The position numbers and the translations under genes were made by a program. Shown here in pieces: positions 1-8,176 of a stretch of DNA of 64,000 nt (the stretch's first letter is position 1; every line of letters starts with the position of its first letter). Under the pieces are notes generated by a model that was not told the origin of the DNA, did not search any database, and was given only the letters and a program-made list of their open reading frames with translations. The stretch lies in contig NZ_BMPQ01000024.1 of the NCBI RefSeq assembly GCF_014647675.1, positions 77,151-141,150 on the forward strand, written 5' to 3'. This DNA is from Streptomyces flaveus. GTDB taxonomy: Bacteria; Actinomycetota; Actinomycetes; Streptomycetales; Streptomycetaceae.

Positions 1-22
1 ATTCGCGCAGCCGCAGTGGCGC

Positions 23-90
23 GCCGGTGTCGAGAGGTCGAGCGCGCGGAGGCCCGAAGGGGTGAGCACGGTCGGGCTCTCGACACCGGC
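23..90. repeat. Inverted repeat downstream of dxs
   Basis: Perfect 14-bp arms (23-36 and 77-90, core CCGGTGTCGAGAG) are separated by about 40 nt. The element lies just past the dxs stop codon, so it may form a hairpin in the dxs 3' region. No T-run follows and no gene is recognised in positions 1-151. Confidence 0.35.
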
Positions 91-151
91 TGGAGCGCCC
101 CGGAGGCGAAGCAAAGAGTAAGAGCGCCGTCATACAGCCGTCATGCAGCCG

Positions 152-2080
152 TCAGTCGCGGGCCGGCTCCGCCGCGTCGATGCCGGCGGTCGGGCGCTCG
201 GTGGGCCCGTCGAGCTTGGCGACCAGGCCGGTGACCTGGCGGGCGATGTCCGGGGCGGTCAGGCCGATCTCCGTCAGGACCTCCTTGCGGGAGGCGTGGT
301 CGAGGAAACGTGGCGGGATACCGAAGTCGCGCAGCGGGATGTCGACGCCCGCGTCGCGCAGGGCCTGCGCGATCGCCGAACCGACGCCGCCGACGCGGGA
401 GTTGTCCTCGACGGTGACGACCACCCGGTGCTGCTCGGCGAGCGGGGCCATGGCCTCGTCGACGGGCTTGACCCAGCGCGGGTCGACGACGGTCGTGGAG
501 ATGCCCTGCTTGTCGAGCAGGTCGGCGATCTCCAGGCACATGGGCGCGAGCGCGCCGACGGAGACGAGCAGGACGTCCGGGGCGTCAGTGCCGGGCGCGC
601 GCAGTACGTCCATGCCGCCGATACGGCCCACGGCGGGTACGGCGGGACCCACCGCGCCCTTGGAGAAGCGGACCACGGTCGGCGCGTCGTCGACGTCGAC
701 GGCCTCGCGCAGCTGGGCACGGACCTGGTCGGCGTCGCGGGGCGCGGCGAGCCTGAGGCCGGGGACGACCTGGAGGATCGACATGTCCCACATGCCGTTG
801 TGGGAGGCGCCGTCGGTGCCGGTGATGCCGGCCCGGTCGAGGACGAAGGTGACGCCGCACTTGTGCAGGGCCACGTCCATCAGGACCTGGTCGAAGGCAC
901 GGTTGAGGAACGTCGCGTACACGGCGAAGACGGGGTGCAGGCCACCGGTCGCCAGGCCCGCGGCGGAGACGGCGCCGTGCTGCTCGGCGATGCCGACGTC
1001 GTAGACGCGGTCGGGGTACGTCTTGGCGAACTTGTCGAGGCCGACCGGCTGGAGCATGGCGGCCGTGATCGCGACGATGTCCTCGCGCTCCTTGCCGAGC
1101 TTGACCATCTCCTCGCCGAAGACGGAGGTCCAGTCGGCGCCGGAGGAGGCGATCGGCAGGCCCGTGTCGGGGTGGATCTTGCCGACGGCGTGGAAGCGGT
1201 CGGCCTCGTCCTGGAGGGCGGGCTGGTAGCCGCGGCCCTTCTCGGTGAGGCAGTGCACGATGACCGGGCCGCCGAAGCGTTTGGCGCGGGCCAGCGCGGA
1301 CTCCAGTGCCTCGATGTCGTGGCCGTCGATGGGGCCGACGTACTTCAGGCCGAGGTCCTCGAACATGCCCTGCGGGGCGATGAAGTCCTTGAGGCCCTTC
1401 TTGGCGCCGTGCAGGGTCTCGTAGAGGGGCCTGCCGACGACGGGCGTGCGCTCCAGCAGGTCCTTCCCGCGGGCCAGGAAGCGCTCGTAGCCGTCCGTGG
1501 TGCGCAGGGTGGCGAGGTGGTTGGCGAGGCCGCCGATGGTGGGGGCGTACGAGCGCTCGTTGTCGTTGACGACGATGACCAGGGGGCGGTCCCTGGCGTC
1601 GGCGATGTTGTTGAGCGCCTCCCAGGCCATGCCGCCGGTGAGGGCGCCGTCGCCGATGACCGCGACGACGTGGTCGTCCTTCTTCAGGACCTGGTTCGCC
1701 TTCGCGAGGCCGTCGGCCCAGCCGAGGACCGTGGAGGCGTGCGAGTTCTCGATGATGTCGTGCTCGGACTCGGCCTGTGAGGGGTAGCCGGACAGGCCGC
1801 CCTTCATCTTCAGCCTGGAGAAGTCCTGACGGCCGGTGAGCAGCTTGTGGACGTAGGACTGGTGGCCCGTGTCCCACAGCACCTTGTCCTTCGGGGATTC
1901 GAAGACGCGGTGCAGAGCGATGGTGAGCTCGACGACGCCGAGGTTGGGGCCGAGGTGGCCGCCGGTCTTGGAGACCGCGTCGACGAGGAAGGTCCGGATC
2001 TCCTCGGCCAGCTGGTCCAGCTGCTCCAGGTTGAGCCGGTCCAGATCGCGCGGTCCCGTGATACGGGTCAGCAGCGGCAC
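152..2080 (-). CDS. dxs: 1-deoxy-D-xylulose-5-phosphate synthase
   Basis: This cytosolic, thiamine-diphosphate-dependent enzyme condenses pyruvate with glyceraldehyde 3-phosphate, the first step of the MEP isoprenoid pathway. The 642-residue length is normal for DXS. The N-terminal GGHLGPNLG motif is at about 40-48, and the ThDP/Mg motif starting GDGALTGG and ending NN is at about 143-158. An AEQHGA motif near residue 370 carries the catalytic Glu, and a transketolase C-terminal domain follows. The GTG start is set by AAGGAGG five bases upstream. It is the last gene of a long co-directional minus-strand block but is separated from xylH by 229 bp with a hairpin, so it probably has its own promoter. 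Streptomyces often carry a second dxs elsewhere, so this may be one of two. Confidence 0.97.
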   Translation of the reverse strand: MPLLTRITGPRDLDRLNLEQLDQLAEEIRTFLVDAVSKTGGHLGPNLGVVELTIALHRVFESPKDKVLWDTGHQSYVHKLLTGRQDFSRLKMKGGLSGYPSQAESEHDIIENSHASTVLGWADGLAKANQVLKKDDHVVAVIGDGALTGGMAWEALNNIADARDRPLVIVVNDNERSYAPTIGGLANHLATLRTTDGYERFLARGKDLLERTPVVGRPLYETLHGAKKGLKDFIAPQGMFEDLGLKYVGPIDGHDIEALESALARAKRFGGPVIVHCLTEKGRGYQPALQDEADRFHAVGKIHPDTGLPIASSGADWTSVFGEEMVKLGKEREDIVAITAAMLQPVGLDKFAKTYPDRVYDVGIAEQHGAVSAAGLATGGLHPVFAVYATFLNRAFDQVLMDVALHKCGVTFVLDRAGITGTDGASHNGMWDMSILQVVPGLRLAAPRDADQVRAQLREAVDVDDAPTVVRFSKGAVGPAVPAVGRIGGMDVLRAPGTDAPDVLLVSVGALAPMCLEIADLLDKQGISTTVVDPRWVKPVDEAMAPLAEQHRVVVTVEDNSRVGGVGSAIAQALRDAGVDIPLRDFGIPPRFLDHASRKEVLTEIGLTAPDIARQVTGLVAKLDGPTERPTAGIDAAEPARD

Positions 2081-2154
2081 CCGTGCCTCCTTGCATTAGA
2101 GCTGTTCGAGCTTTCGCCGGGCTCGTCGAGTCTAATGTCGCCCCCCGCACAGGG

Positions 2155-2188
2155 AAGAGCCCGGCACCGCCGTTGGTACCGGGCTCTT
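2155..2188 (-). terminator. Hairpin downstream of xylH
   Basis: A 10-bp perfect stem (AAGAGCCCGG at 2155-2164 pairs with CCGGGCTCTT at 2179-2188) has a 14-nt loop. It lies about 120 bp past the xylH stop and ahead of dxs, consistent with a terminator of the xylFGH transcript. Confidence 0.55.
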
Positions 2189-2204
2189 GTCCAGAGGAGA
2201 CCGC

Positions 2205-2262
2205 GCCGACCCGCGCCCGTAAGGGGCGCGGGGAACTGCGCGATCAGCCACAAACAACCCGC
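2205..2262. repeat. Dispersed Streptomyces-type intergenic repeat (short copy)
   Basis: The segment begins with a GCGCCC/GGGGCGCGGGG palindromic stretch, then a 'gaactgcgcgatcagccac' block and 'acccgcagcc'. Its reverse complement is related to the longer intergenic elements at 33929-34050 and 61991-62169, which share the 'gtggctggtcgc' and 'ccgcgcccct' blocks. Confidence 0.5.
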
Positions 2263-2309
2263 AGCCGCCGAACTACGCGTCCAACCGAGCTATTGGGCGA
2301 ACCCTGTTC

Positions 2310-3611
2310 CTACGCGCGGCCAGCGGTCCGCTGCGTCTTGCGTGTGACGGAGTCGATCACGACCGTGGCCAGCAGGACGCTGCCCGTGATCATGTACTGG
2401 ATCGGCGTGGCGATGCCCTCGAGGGCGAGCCCGTACTGGATCGAGGTGATCACCATGACACCGAGCAGCGCGTTCCACGTACGGCCGCGACCGCCGAAGA
2501 GGCTGGTGCCGCCGATGACGGCCGCCGCGATGACGTTCATCAGCAGGTCACCGGCGCCCGCGCTCTGGTTGGCCGCGGCGATCTTCGAGGCCCAGAACAG
2601 ACCGCCCACCGCCGCGAAGAACCCGGCGATGGCGAAGACCGAGATCCGTACCGCCGTGACGTTGATGCCCGCACGCCGGGAGGCCTCGACGCTGCCGCCG
2701 AGTGCGAAGATCTTGCGGCCGTAGCCCGTGCGGCGCAGCACGAAGTCCGTCAGCACCAGGACCACGAGGAACAGCAGCAGCGCCAGCGGCAGGCCCTTGT
2801 ACTGGTTGAACATGATCGCGGCGGCGTACGCGACGATCGCCAGCAGTCCCGTGCGCAGCACGAGGTCGACGAGCGGCCGGGACGGGATGCCCGCGGCCTC
2901 GCGACGGCGGCTGTCCAGGAAGGACGTGACGAAGAAGACGGCGACCGCGATCGTGGCGAGCCCGTAGGCCGCCGCGACGTCCGAGAAGTAGTACGTCGTC
3001 AGCTTGCCGATCACACCGTCGCCGTCGAGGTTGATCGTGCCGTTCTCGCCCAGGAGCTGGAGCATGAAGCCGAGCCAGAACAGCAGGCCGGCCAGGGTGA
3101 CCGCGAACGCGGGCGCGCCGATCCTCGCGAAGAAGAAGCCGTGGATGGCGCCCGCGACCGCTCCGCCGCCGAGGGCCATGAGCACGGCCAGCCATTCGTT
3201 CACGCCGTTCGTGACGCTCATAACGGCCGCGATGGCACCCGCGACACCGCTGACGGAGCCGACCGAGAGGTCGATCTCGCCGAGCAGCAGCACGAAGATG
3301 ATGCCGACGGACATCATGCCGGTGGCGACCATCGCGACGGCGATGTTGTTGAGGTTCTCGGCGGACAGGAAGTTCGAGTTCAGGCTCTGGAAGATGATCG
3401 CGATGGCGATCAGGCCGATGACGACCGGGAGCGAGCCCAGGTCACCACCGCGGATCTTGCGCTTGAACTCGATGACGTAGCCGGCGAAGCCGCGTTCACG
3501 CACCAGCAGCCGTGGGTCGACGGCGACGTCCGCGCCGGCGGCGGCCTCCGGGTTCTCGACCGCTGTGCCGGTGGTCTTCGGGGCGGTGTCCTGTGTCTTG
3601 TCGATACTCAC
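2310..3611 (-). CDS. xylH: Xylose-type sugar ABC transporter permease XylH
   Basis: This inner-membrane permease of a CUT2-class sugar importer forms the channel through which the XylF-bound pentose is moved by XylG. The product is about 433 residues. A polar N-terminal tail of about 55 residues precedes roughly ten hydrophobic segments, including the BPD_transp_2 stretches VGIIFVLLLGEIDLSVGSV and AAAVIGGTSLFGGRGR. The GTG start (3609-3611) overlaps the xylG stop as GTGA, so translation is coupled. Longer upstream frames lie inside xylG and are rejected. Gene order, rok7B7 proximity and family resemblance point to xylose, but binding specificity cannot be read from sequence. Confidence 0.9.
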   Translation of the reverse strand: MSIDKTQDTAPKTTGTAVENPEAAAGADVAVDPRLLVRERGFAGYVIEFKRKIRGGDLGSLPVVIGLIAIAIIFQSLNSNFLSAENLNNIAVAMVATGMMSVGIIFVLLLGEIDLSVGSVSGVAGAIAAVMSVTNGVNEWLAVLMALGGGAVAGAIHGFFFARIGAPAFAVTLAGLLFWLGFMLQLLGENGTINLDGDGVIGKLTTYYFSDVAAAYGLATIAVAVFFVTSFLDSRRREAAGIPSRPLVDLVLRTGLLAIVAYAAAIMFNQYKGLPLALLLFLVVLVLTDFVLRRTGYGRKIFALGGSVEASRRAGINVTAVRISVFAIAGFFAAVGGLFWASKIAAANQSAGAGDLLMNVIAAAVIGGTSLFGGRGRTWNALLGVMVITSIQYGLALEGIATPIQYMITGSVLLATVVIDSVTRKTQRTAGRA

Positions 3612-4390
3612 TTCTGCACCCCTCCGTTGCCGCGCGCCGCACGGCGGGTCACGGCGTTGTCCGTGGCGCCCGTGATGGCGGAGATGATCTCCTCCTGCGA
3701 GGTCGACTTGACCTCGAACACGCCGTTGTTGCGGCCGAGGCGCAGCACGGCGACCTTGTCGGCGACGGCCTTCACATCGGCCATGTTGTGGCTGATGAGG
3801 AGGACCGCGTGGCCGCGCTCGCGCAGCCGCTCCACCAGGTCGAGGACCTGCGCGGTCTGCTCGACACCGAGGGCCGCGGTGGGCTCGTCGAGGATGACCA
3901 GCTTGGGCTCGCCGAGCATGGAGCGGGCGATGGCCACGGTCTGCCGCTGGCCACCGGAGAGCGAGGCGATCGGGATGCGCACGCTGGGGATGCGGATCGA
4001 CAGCGTCTGCAGCAGCTCGCGGGAGCGGCGCTCCATCTCGACCTCGTCGAGCACGCCGCGCCTCTTCAGCTCGCGGCCCAGATAGAGGTTGCCCACGACG
4101 TCGATGTTGTCGCACAGCGCGAGGTCCTGGTAGACGGTCGCGATGCCCAGGTTCTGGGCGTCGTGCGGCTTGTTGATCTGGACGGACCGGCCGTCCCACT
4201 CGATGACGCCCTCATCGATGGGGTGCACGCCGGCGATCGTCTTGACCAGCGTGGATTTTCCGGCGCCGTTGTCGCCGACCAGGGCGACCACCTCACCGGC
4301 GTGGACCTCGAGCTCTACGTCGGTGAGCGCCTGGACGGCACCGAACCGCTTGGAGACCCCGCGCAACGCCAGCACAGGCGTAGCGGACAC
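3608..4390 (-). CDS. xylG: Xylose-type sugar ABC transporter ATPase XylG
   Basis: This cytoplasmic ATPase powers the XylFGH importer. The Walker A GDNGAGKST is at about 39-47, the signature LSGGQ at about 144-148 and Walker B LVILDEP at about 164-170. It has one nucleotide-binding domain of about 260 residues, whereas the E. coli XylG and RbsA ATPases carry two, so the complex probably uses an XylG homodimer. I chose GTG at 4390 because AAGGAG (4400-4405) lies nine bases upstream; the in-frame ATG at 4399 abuts that Shine-Dalgarno. It overlaps xylH by 4 nt. It is separated from xylF by 226 bp of hairpin-rich sequence, which likely lowers its expression relative to the binding protein. Confidence 0.9.
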   Translation of the reverse strand: MSATPVLALRGVSKRFGAVQALTDVELEVHAGEVVALVGDNGAGKSTLVKTIAGVHPIDEGVIEWDGRSVQINKPHDAQNLGIATVYQDLALCDNIDVVGNLYLGRELKRRGVLDEVEMERRSRELLQTLSIRIPSVRIPIASLSGGQRQTVAIARSMLGEPKLVILDEPTAALGVEQTAQVLDLVERLRERGHAVLLISHNMADVKAVADKVAVLRLGRNNGVFEVKSTSQEEIISAITGATDNAVTRRAARGNGGVQK

Positions 4391-4458
4391 GTAAACCATC
4401 TCCTTAGCCGCCTGACCCGGCGGAGAGGTAGTACAGAAGTTTTCGGGAGCTGTTCCGT

Positions 4459-4506
4459 CCGGCGCCCCGCGCGAGCTTGCGGGGCTGTTTGGTGGCGGGG
4501 CGCCGG
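4459..4506 (-). promoter_or_regulatory. GC-rich intercistronic hairpin, xylF-xylG
   Basis: A 12-bp perfect stem (CCGGCGCCCCGC at 4459-4470 with GCGGGGCGCCGG at 4495-4506) closes a 24-nt loop upstream of the xylG ribosome site. Such hairpins after binding-protein genes often act as partial terminators or 3' stabilisers; that role here is inferred. Confidence 0.5.
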
Positions 4507-4515
4507 AGGAGCTTT

Positions 4516-4606
4516 GAGTACGCGAGTCCCGTACGGGAATTCACCGGTCCCGTACGGGATTCGACGTAGCGAATTCCCGTACGCGGAAAGGGACTCGTGC
4601 GTACGT
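4516..4606. repeat. Nested inverted repeats after xylF
   Basis: Two identical 12-bp palindromes, TCCCGTACGGGA, lie at 4527-4538 and 4548-4559, 21 bp apart. The segment 4531-4542 (GTACGGGAATTC) is also the exact inverse of 4571-4582. A further imperfect pairing links TACGCGAGTCCC (4519-4530) with GGGACTCGTGCGTA (4590-4603). The result is a long folded element immediately 3' of xylF. It could be an attenuator/stabiliser, or paired operators. Confidence 0.5.
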
Positions 4607-4616
4607 GATCGAGGAC

Positions 4617-5732
4617 TTACTTGACGCCGATCTGGTCGCAGGCAGCCTTGAACTTGGCCGTGCAGATCTCGTCGACCGTGTAGATGCCGTCCTTGATGAC
4701 AGTGTCGTTGATGTTGTCCTTGGTCAGCGAGACGACCGGGACGAGGACCGACGGGACGGCCTTGGTGGTCGGGCTGTCGACCTTCGTCTTGGCGACGGAG
4801 TCGAGCTTCTCGCCCTTGGCGAGCGCGACGGCCATCTCCGCGGCGATGTCCGCCTCCTGCGGGTAGGGCTTGTACACGCTCATGTACTGCTCACCCGCGA
4901 CGATGCGCTGCACGCCCGCGAGTTCGGCGTCCTGGCCGGTGACCGGCGGGATCGGGTTGACTCCGGCGGCCTTCAGGGCGGTGATGATGCCGCCTGCCAT
5001 GCCGTCGTTGGCGGAGTAGACGCCGACGATGTCGTTCTTGCCGATCGCGGAGATCGCGCCCTCCATGTTGGCGTTGGCGTTCTCCGGCTTCCATTCCTTG
5101 GTGTCGTACGACTTCTCGATGTCGACCTTGCCCTCGAGCTCGGACAGCGCGCCCTTCTTGAAGAGGGCGGCGTTCGGGTCGGTGCTCGCGCCGTTCATCA
5201 TGACGATCTTGGAGGTGGGCGTGGCCTTGTCGCCGAGGGCCTCCAGGAGCGCCTTGCCCTGGACGCGGCCGACCTCTTCGTTGTCGAACGAGACATAGCC
5301 GTCGATCGGGCCCTGGGCGAGGCGGTCGTACGCGACGACCGGGATGTCCGCTTCCTTGGCCTTGTTGACGGAGTTCTCGATGGCCTTGGAGTCCACCGCG
5401 TCCACGATCAGCACGTCCACCTTGTTGGTGATCATCGTGTCGACCTGCTGGTTCTGCGTGGTGGCGTCCTGCTTGGCGTTGGCGTAGACGACCTCGCCCT
5501 TGTTGTTCGTGAGCTCCTTGACCTTCTTCTCGATCAAGGGCTTGTCGAACTTCTCGTAACGCGCGGTCTGGTTCTCCGGAAGGAGCAGACCGACCTTGAT
5601 CGCGTCACCCTTGGCGGCGCTGGGCTCATCATTGTCGCCGCCGGCTTCCTCGGCGCTGCCACAGGCGGCCAGCGAGAGGGCCATCGCACCTGCGGCAACG
5701 GCATAGGCAGCACGACGCATACGCGTGTTCAC
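4617..5732 (-). CDS. xylF: Xylose-type sugar-binding lipoprotein XylF
   Basis: This extracytoplasmic solute-binding lipoprotein of the XylFGH importer is 371 residues long. The signal peptide ends in a lipobox (LSLAACGS, Cys at about 24), so the mature protein should be lipid-anchored. An acidic linker follows, then a periplasmic-binding-protein type 1 fold beginning IKVGLLLPENQ, with the DVLIVDAVDSKA and GQDAELAG stretches typical of XylF. The GTG start is supported by GGGAGG eight bases upstream (5741-5746). It is the first gene of xylF-xylG-xylH. The ROK regulator lies directly upstream on the same strand, and the S. coelicolor orthologue of that regulator is reported to control xylFGH. 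Substrate is inferred. Confidence 0.9.
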   Translation of the reverse strand: MNTRMRRAAYAVAAGAMALSLAACGSAEEAGGDNDEPSAAKGDAIKVGLLLPENQTARYEKFDKPLIEKKVKELTNNKGEVVYANAKQDATTQNQQVDTMITNKVDVLIVDAVDSKAIENSVNKAKEADIPVVAYDRLAQGPIDGYVSFDNEEVGRVQGKALLEALGDKATPTSKIVMMNGASTDPNAALFKKGALSELEGKVDIEKSYDTKEWKPENANANMEGAISAIGKNDIVGVYSANDGMAGGIITALKAAGVNPIPPVTGQDAELAGVQRIVAGEQYMSVYKPYPQEADIAAEMAVALAKGEKLDSVAKTKVDSPTTKAVPSVLVPVVSLTKDNINDTVIKDGIYTVDEICTAKFKAACDQIGVK

Positions 5733-5759
5733 TTCAGAAACCTCCCTGACGAGGCCGCG

Positions 5760-5788
5760 ACACTGCGGCCGAGGTAACCGGAAGTCAA
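5760..5788 (-). promoter_or_regulatory. xylF: Candidate xylF promoter
   Basis: On the minus strand TTGACT (5783-5788) and CAGTGT (5760-5765) are separated by 17 bp. Transcription would start about 20-25 nt ahead of the xylF GTG. The -10 box is only a fair match. Confidence 0.35.
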
Positions 5789-5829
5789 CTCGGCCACATG
5801 TGCGACGTCAAGAAGTAAATCCTTAACGA

Positions 5830-5847
5830 GATGGCAACGGTGCCATC
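5830..5847. terminator. Inverted repeat between rok7B7 and xylF
   Basis: GATGGCA (5830-5836) pairs with TGCCATC (5841-5847), and outer imperfect arms extend to CTTAA/CTAAG. It starts about 5 bp past the rok7B7 stop. It may terminate rok7B7 or be an operator for xylFGH; the sequence does not decide. Confidence 0.4.
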
Positions 5848-5853
5848 CGTTCT

Positions 5854-7053
5854 CTAAGTGAAGGCGGGAGTAGCCGCAGTGAGGGTTCCGTCCAAAAGGG
5901 TTGAATCCCCCATCTCGCTGAGTGCGAGAGCGAGAGCCCCGAGAACCTCCGCCCGGCCACCGAGCGCCCCTGGAAGAACGGACAGCTGGCGCGCCGCACT
6001 GGGGATCGCATAGCGGCCGACCGACTCCCTTATGGGCCCGAGCACCAGCTCACCGGCCTCGGCGAGATCACCGCCGAGGACCACCCGGCTCGGGTTGAGC
6101 AGGTTGCAGAGATTGGCGACTCCACTGCCGATGTGTCGGCCGACGTCGGCGATCACGCGACGGCAGCCAGGGTCGCCGTCCCGCGCCAGCCGTACGACGC
6201 CTTCCATGGTCAGATCCGTGCCGTGGCTGGACTGGAGCAGCGGCAGTACGTAGCGCGCGGCCGCGAAGGTCTCCAGGCAGCCCCGGTTTCCGCAGCGGCA
6301 GACGGGGCCGGACTCGTCAAGAGTAATATGACCGATTTCTCCCGCCGTGCCACCCGGGCCGCGGTAGATCCGGCCGTCGATGACCAGGCCGGCGCCGACA
6401 CCGCTGGCGACCTTGATGTACGCCAGGTCCCTGACGCCCCGGCCGCTCCCCCACACCAGCTCGCCGAGGGCGCCGAGGTTGGCGTCGTTGTCCACGTGCA
6501 CCGGCACGCCGAGCCGTGCCCGCAGCTCCTCGGCGGGCTTGGTGCCGGTCCAGCCCGGCAGGATGGCGGTGGAGCCGAGGGTGCCGGACTCCACGTCGAT
6601 CGGGCCCGGCACGCCGAGGCCGACGCCCGCGATCTTGCTGCGGTCGACGTCGGTGGCCGCGATCAGCCTGCTGACCAGCTGTTCGGCCCGGTCGAGGCCC
6701 TGGGCGGCGGAGGCATCCACGTCGAGGGGTTCGGATTCCTCGGCGAGCACCTGATGCGCGAGGTTCCCTATTGCGACGCGCAAATGCGTGTGCCCGAAAT
6801 CGACCCCTATCACGATGCCGGCGTCGCCGCTCAGGCTGACGCTGCGGGCTCGCCTGCCGCCCGCCGATGTGGGCGTGACCTCGACCGTTCCGCCTTCCTT
6901 GAGCTCGCGGACGATGTTGGAGACCGTCGCCGCGGACAGGCCCGTCGTCCTCGCGATCTCCGCCTGCGTGAGCGATCCGGCCAGGCGCACCGCGCGTACG
7001 ACCCGTTCGAGATTTGCTCGGTGCAGCGACGACTGCGACCCGGGAGTCTCCAC
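5854..7053 (-). CDS. rok7B7: ROK-family transcriptional regulator Rok7B7
   Basis: This DNA-binding regulator has an N-terminal winged helix (LTQAEIARTTGLSAATVSNIV) and a sugar-kinase-like ROK domain. The ROK domain has a nucleotide-fold motif (GVDFGHTHLRVAIG) and the zinc-binding CRCGNRGCLE cluster. The GTG start at 7053 has AGGAGG (7059-7064) five bases upstream, giving 399 residues; a TTG 17 codons earlier lacks such a site. Its position directly upstream of xylFGH matches S. coelicolor Rok7B7 (SCO6008 from memory), reported to affect xylose use, carbon repression and antibiotic production. Here it also sits directly downstream of the ngc-type importer, so one regulator lies between two sugar importers. 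Confidence 0.88.
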   Translation of the reverse strand: METPGSQSSLHRANLERVVRAVRLAGSLTQAEIARTTGLSAATVSNIVRELKEGGTVEVTPTSAGGRRARSVSLSGDAGIVIGVDFGHTHLRVAIGNLAHQVLAEESEPLDVDASAAQGLDRAEQLVSRLIAATDVDRSKIAGVGLGVPGPIDVESGTLGSTAILPGWTGTKPAEELRARLGVPVHVDNDANLGALGELVWGSGRGVRDLAYIKVASGVGAGLVIDGRIYRGPGGTAGEIGHITLDESGPVCRCGNRGCLETFAAARYVLPLLQSSHGTDLTMEGVVRLARDGDPGCRRVIADVGRHIGSGVANLCNLLNPSRVVLGGDLAEAGELVLGPIRESVGRYAIPSAARQLSVLPGALGGRAEVLGALALALSEMGDSTLLDGTLTAATPAFT

Positions 7054-7190
7054 GACGACCTCCTGCGTACGGGGTCGCCTCGGCGAGACCCCGTCTATGT
7101 GCAACTAGTGAACTCTAAGCTGAGCTGTTGGGGCTGCCTCCCGTCAAGAGGTTGAGCGGAGGGGCACATGCCAGAGCACGCATACACACA

Positions 7191-7223
7191 AGGGTGGCCC
7201 CGACACCAATCCGGGACCACCCT
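7191..7223 (-). terminator. Terminator after ngcG
   Basis: AGGGTGGCCCCG (7191-7202) pairs with CGGGACCACCCT (7212-7223), a 12-bp stem with one wobble and a 9-nt loop. It begins 27 bp past the ngcG stop and ahead of rok7B7. Confidence 0.65.
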
Positions 7224-7249
7224 CGCAAAGCGAACCAGCCGCCGAACCC

Positions 7250-8173
7250 CTACTTCAGTGCGCCGGCCGTCAGGCCCGCGACCACCTGGCGCTGGAAGAT
7301 GATGTACGCGGCGAGGACCGGCAGCATGGCCATGACCAGGCCTGCGAAGAGTCCGGACCAGTCGCCCTTGTAGCCCTGGCTCACGGCGAGCTGCACGAGG
7401 CCCTGGGTGAGGACCTTGCGGTCCTCATCGGTGTTCAGAACCGTCGGCAGCAGGTACTGGTTCCACTGCCCCAGGAAGTTGAAGATGCTGATACTGATCA
7501 GGCCGGGCTTGGCCATCGGCAGCATCACCTGGAAGAACGTCCGCGTGTGCGAGGCACCGTCCACGAAGGCCGCCTCGGCCACCGAGGTCGGCAGCGTACG
7601 GAAGAACGCCGTCATGAAGAACACGGTGAACGGCAGCGAGTACGCGATGTAGACCAGGATCAGCCCGGGCAGCGTGTTCAGCAGCGAAAGGTTCTGCATG
7701 ACGTAGAACAGCGGAACCAGCGCCAGGATGATCGGGAAGCTCATTCCTCCGATGAAGAGGAAGTAGATGAAGCGGTTCCCGGGAAACTCGAAACGCGCCA
7801 GGACGTACGCCGCCATCGAACCCAGCAGCATCGTGCCGACGAGCGAGAACCCCACCACGATCAACGTGTTGAGGAAGTAGTCGCTCATGTTCGCCTCGGT
7901 CCAGGCCCGCGACCAGTTCTCGAAGTGCAGCGAGTCCGGCAGCGCCCAGGGCGAACTGAAGATGTCCCGGTCCGTCTTGAACGAGGTCATCACCGCCCAC
8001 AGCAGCGGCATCACCACCATGAACGCCCAGAGAATGAGCATGCCGTGCGAGAAGAAGTTGAGGGTCCGGCCCTCGGACGGCTTCTCCAGCGGCCCTGGTA
8101 CGGCCGTCGTCTTGGTGACGGGCGGCCGCTCGTCCGGGGTGGCGTCGGCGGGAGGGGTGTCGGTCGTCTTCAT
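7250..8173 (-). CDS. ngcG: Chitobiose/GlcNAc-type ABC transporter permease (NgcG-like)
   Basis: This inner-membrane permease of a CUT1-class oligosaccharide importer has 307 residues. A cytosolic Pro/Thr-rich N-terminus of about 40 residues precedes six predicted membrane segments. The MalG-type EAA loop (SVAEAAFVDGASHTRTFFQVMLP) contacts the shared ATPase. It starts 3 bp after the ngcF stop, so the two permeases form a heterodimer from one transcript. No ATPase gene is present; Streptomyces CUT1 importers commonly use the unlinked MsiK. Family and neighbourhood match S. coelicolor SCO6005-6007, whose binding protein was reported to bind N,N'-diacetylchitobiose. Confidence 0.85.
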   Translation of the reverse strand: MKTTDTPPADATPDERPPVTKTTAVPGPLEKPSEGRTLNFFSHGMLILWAFMVVMPLLWAVMTSFKTDRDIFSSPWALPDSLHFENWSRAWTEANMSDYFLNTLIVVGFSLVGTMLLGSMAAYVLARFEFPGNRFIYFLFIGGMSFPIILALVPLFYVMQNLSLLNTLPGLILVYIAYSLPFTVFFMTAFFRTLPTSVAEAAFVDGASHTRTFFQVMLPMAKPGLISISIFNFLGQWNQYLLPTVLNTDEDRKVLTQGLVQLAVSQGYKGDWSGLFAGLVMAMLPVLAAYIIFQRQVVAGLTAGALK

Positions 8174-8176
8174 AGG

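Noticed and set aside
143..1780. Long open frame opposite dxs
   Set aside because: It is an antisense shadow of dxs with Val/Gly/Asp/Arg-rich composition, no ribosome site and no recognisable domain.
4400..4616. Riboswitch between xylF and xylG
   Set aside because: The structure is built from simple inverted repeats with no recognisable aptamer class.
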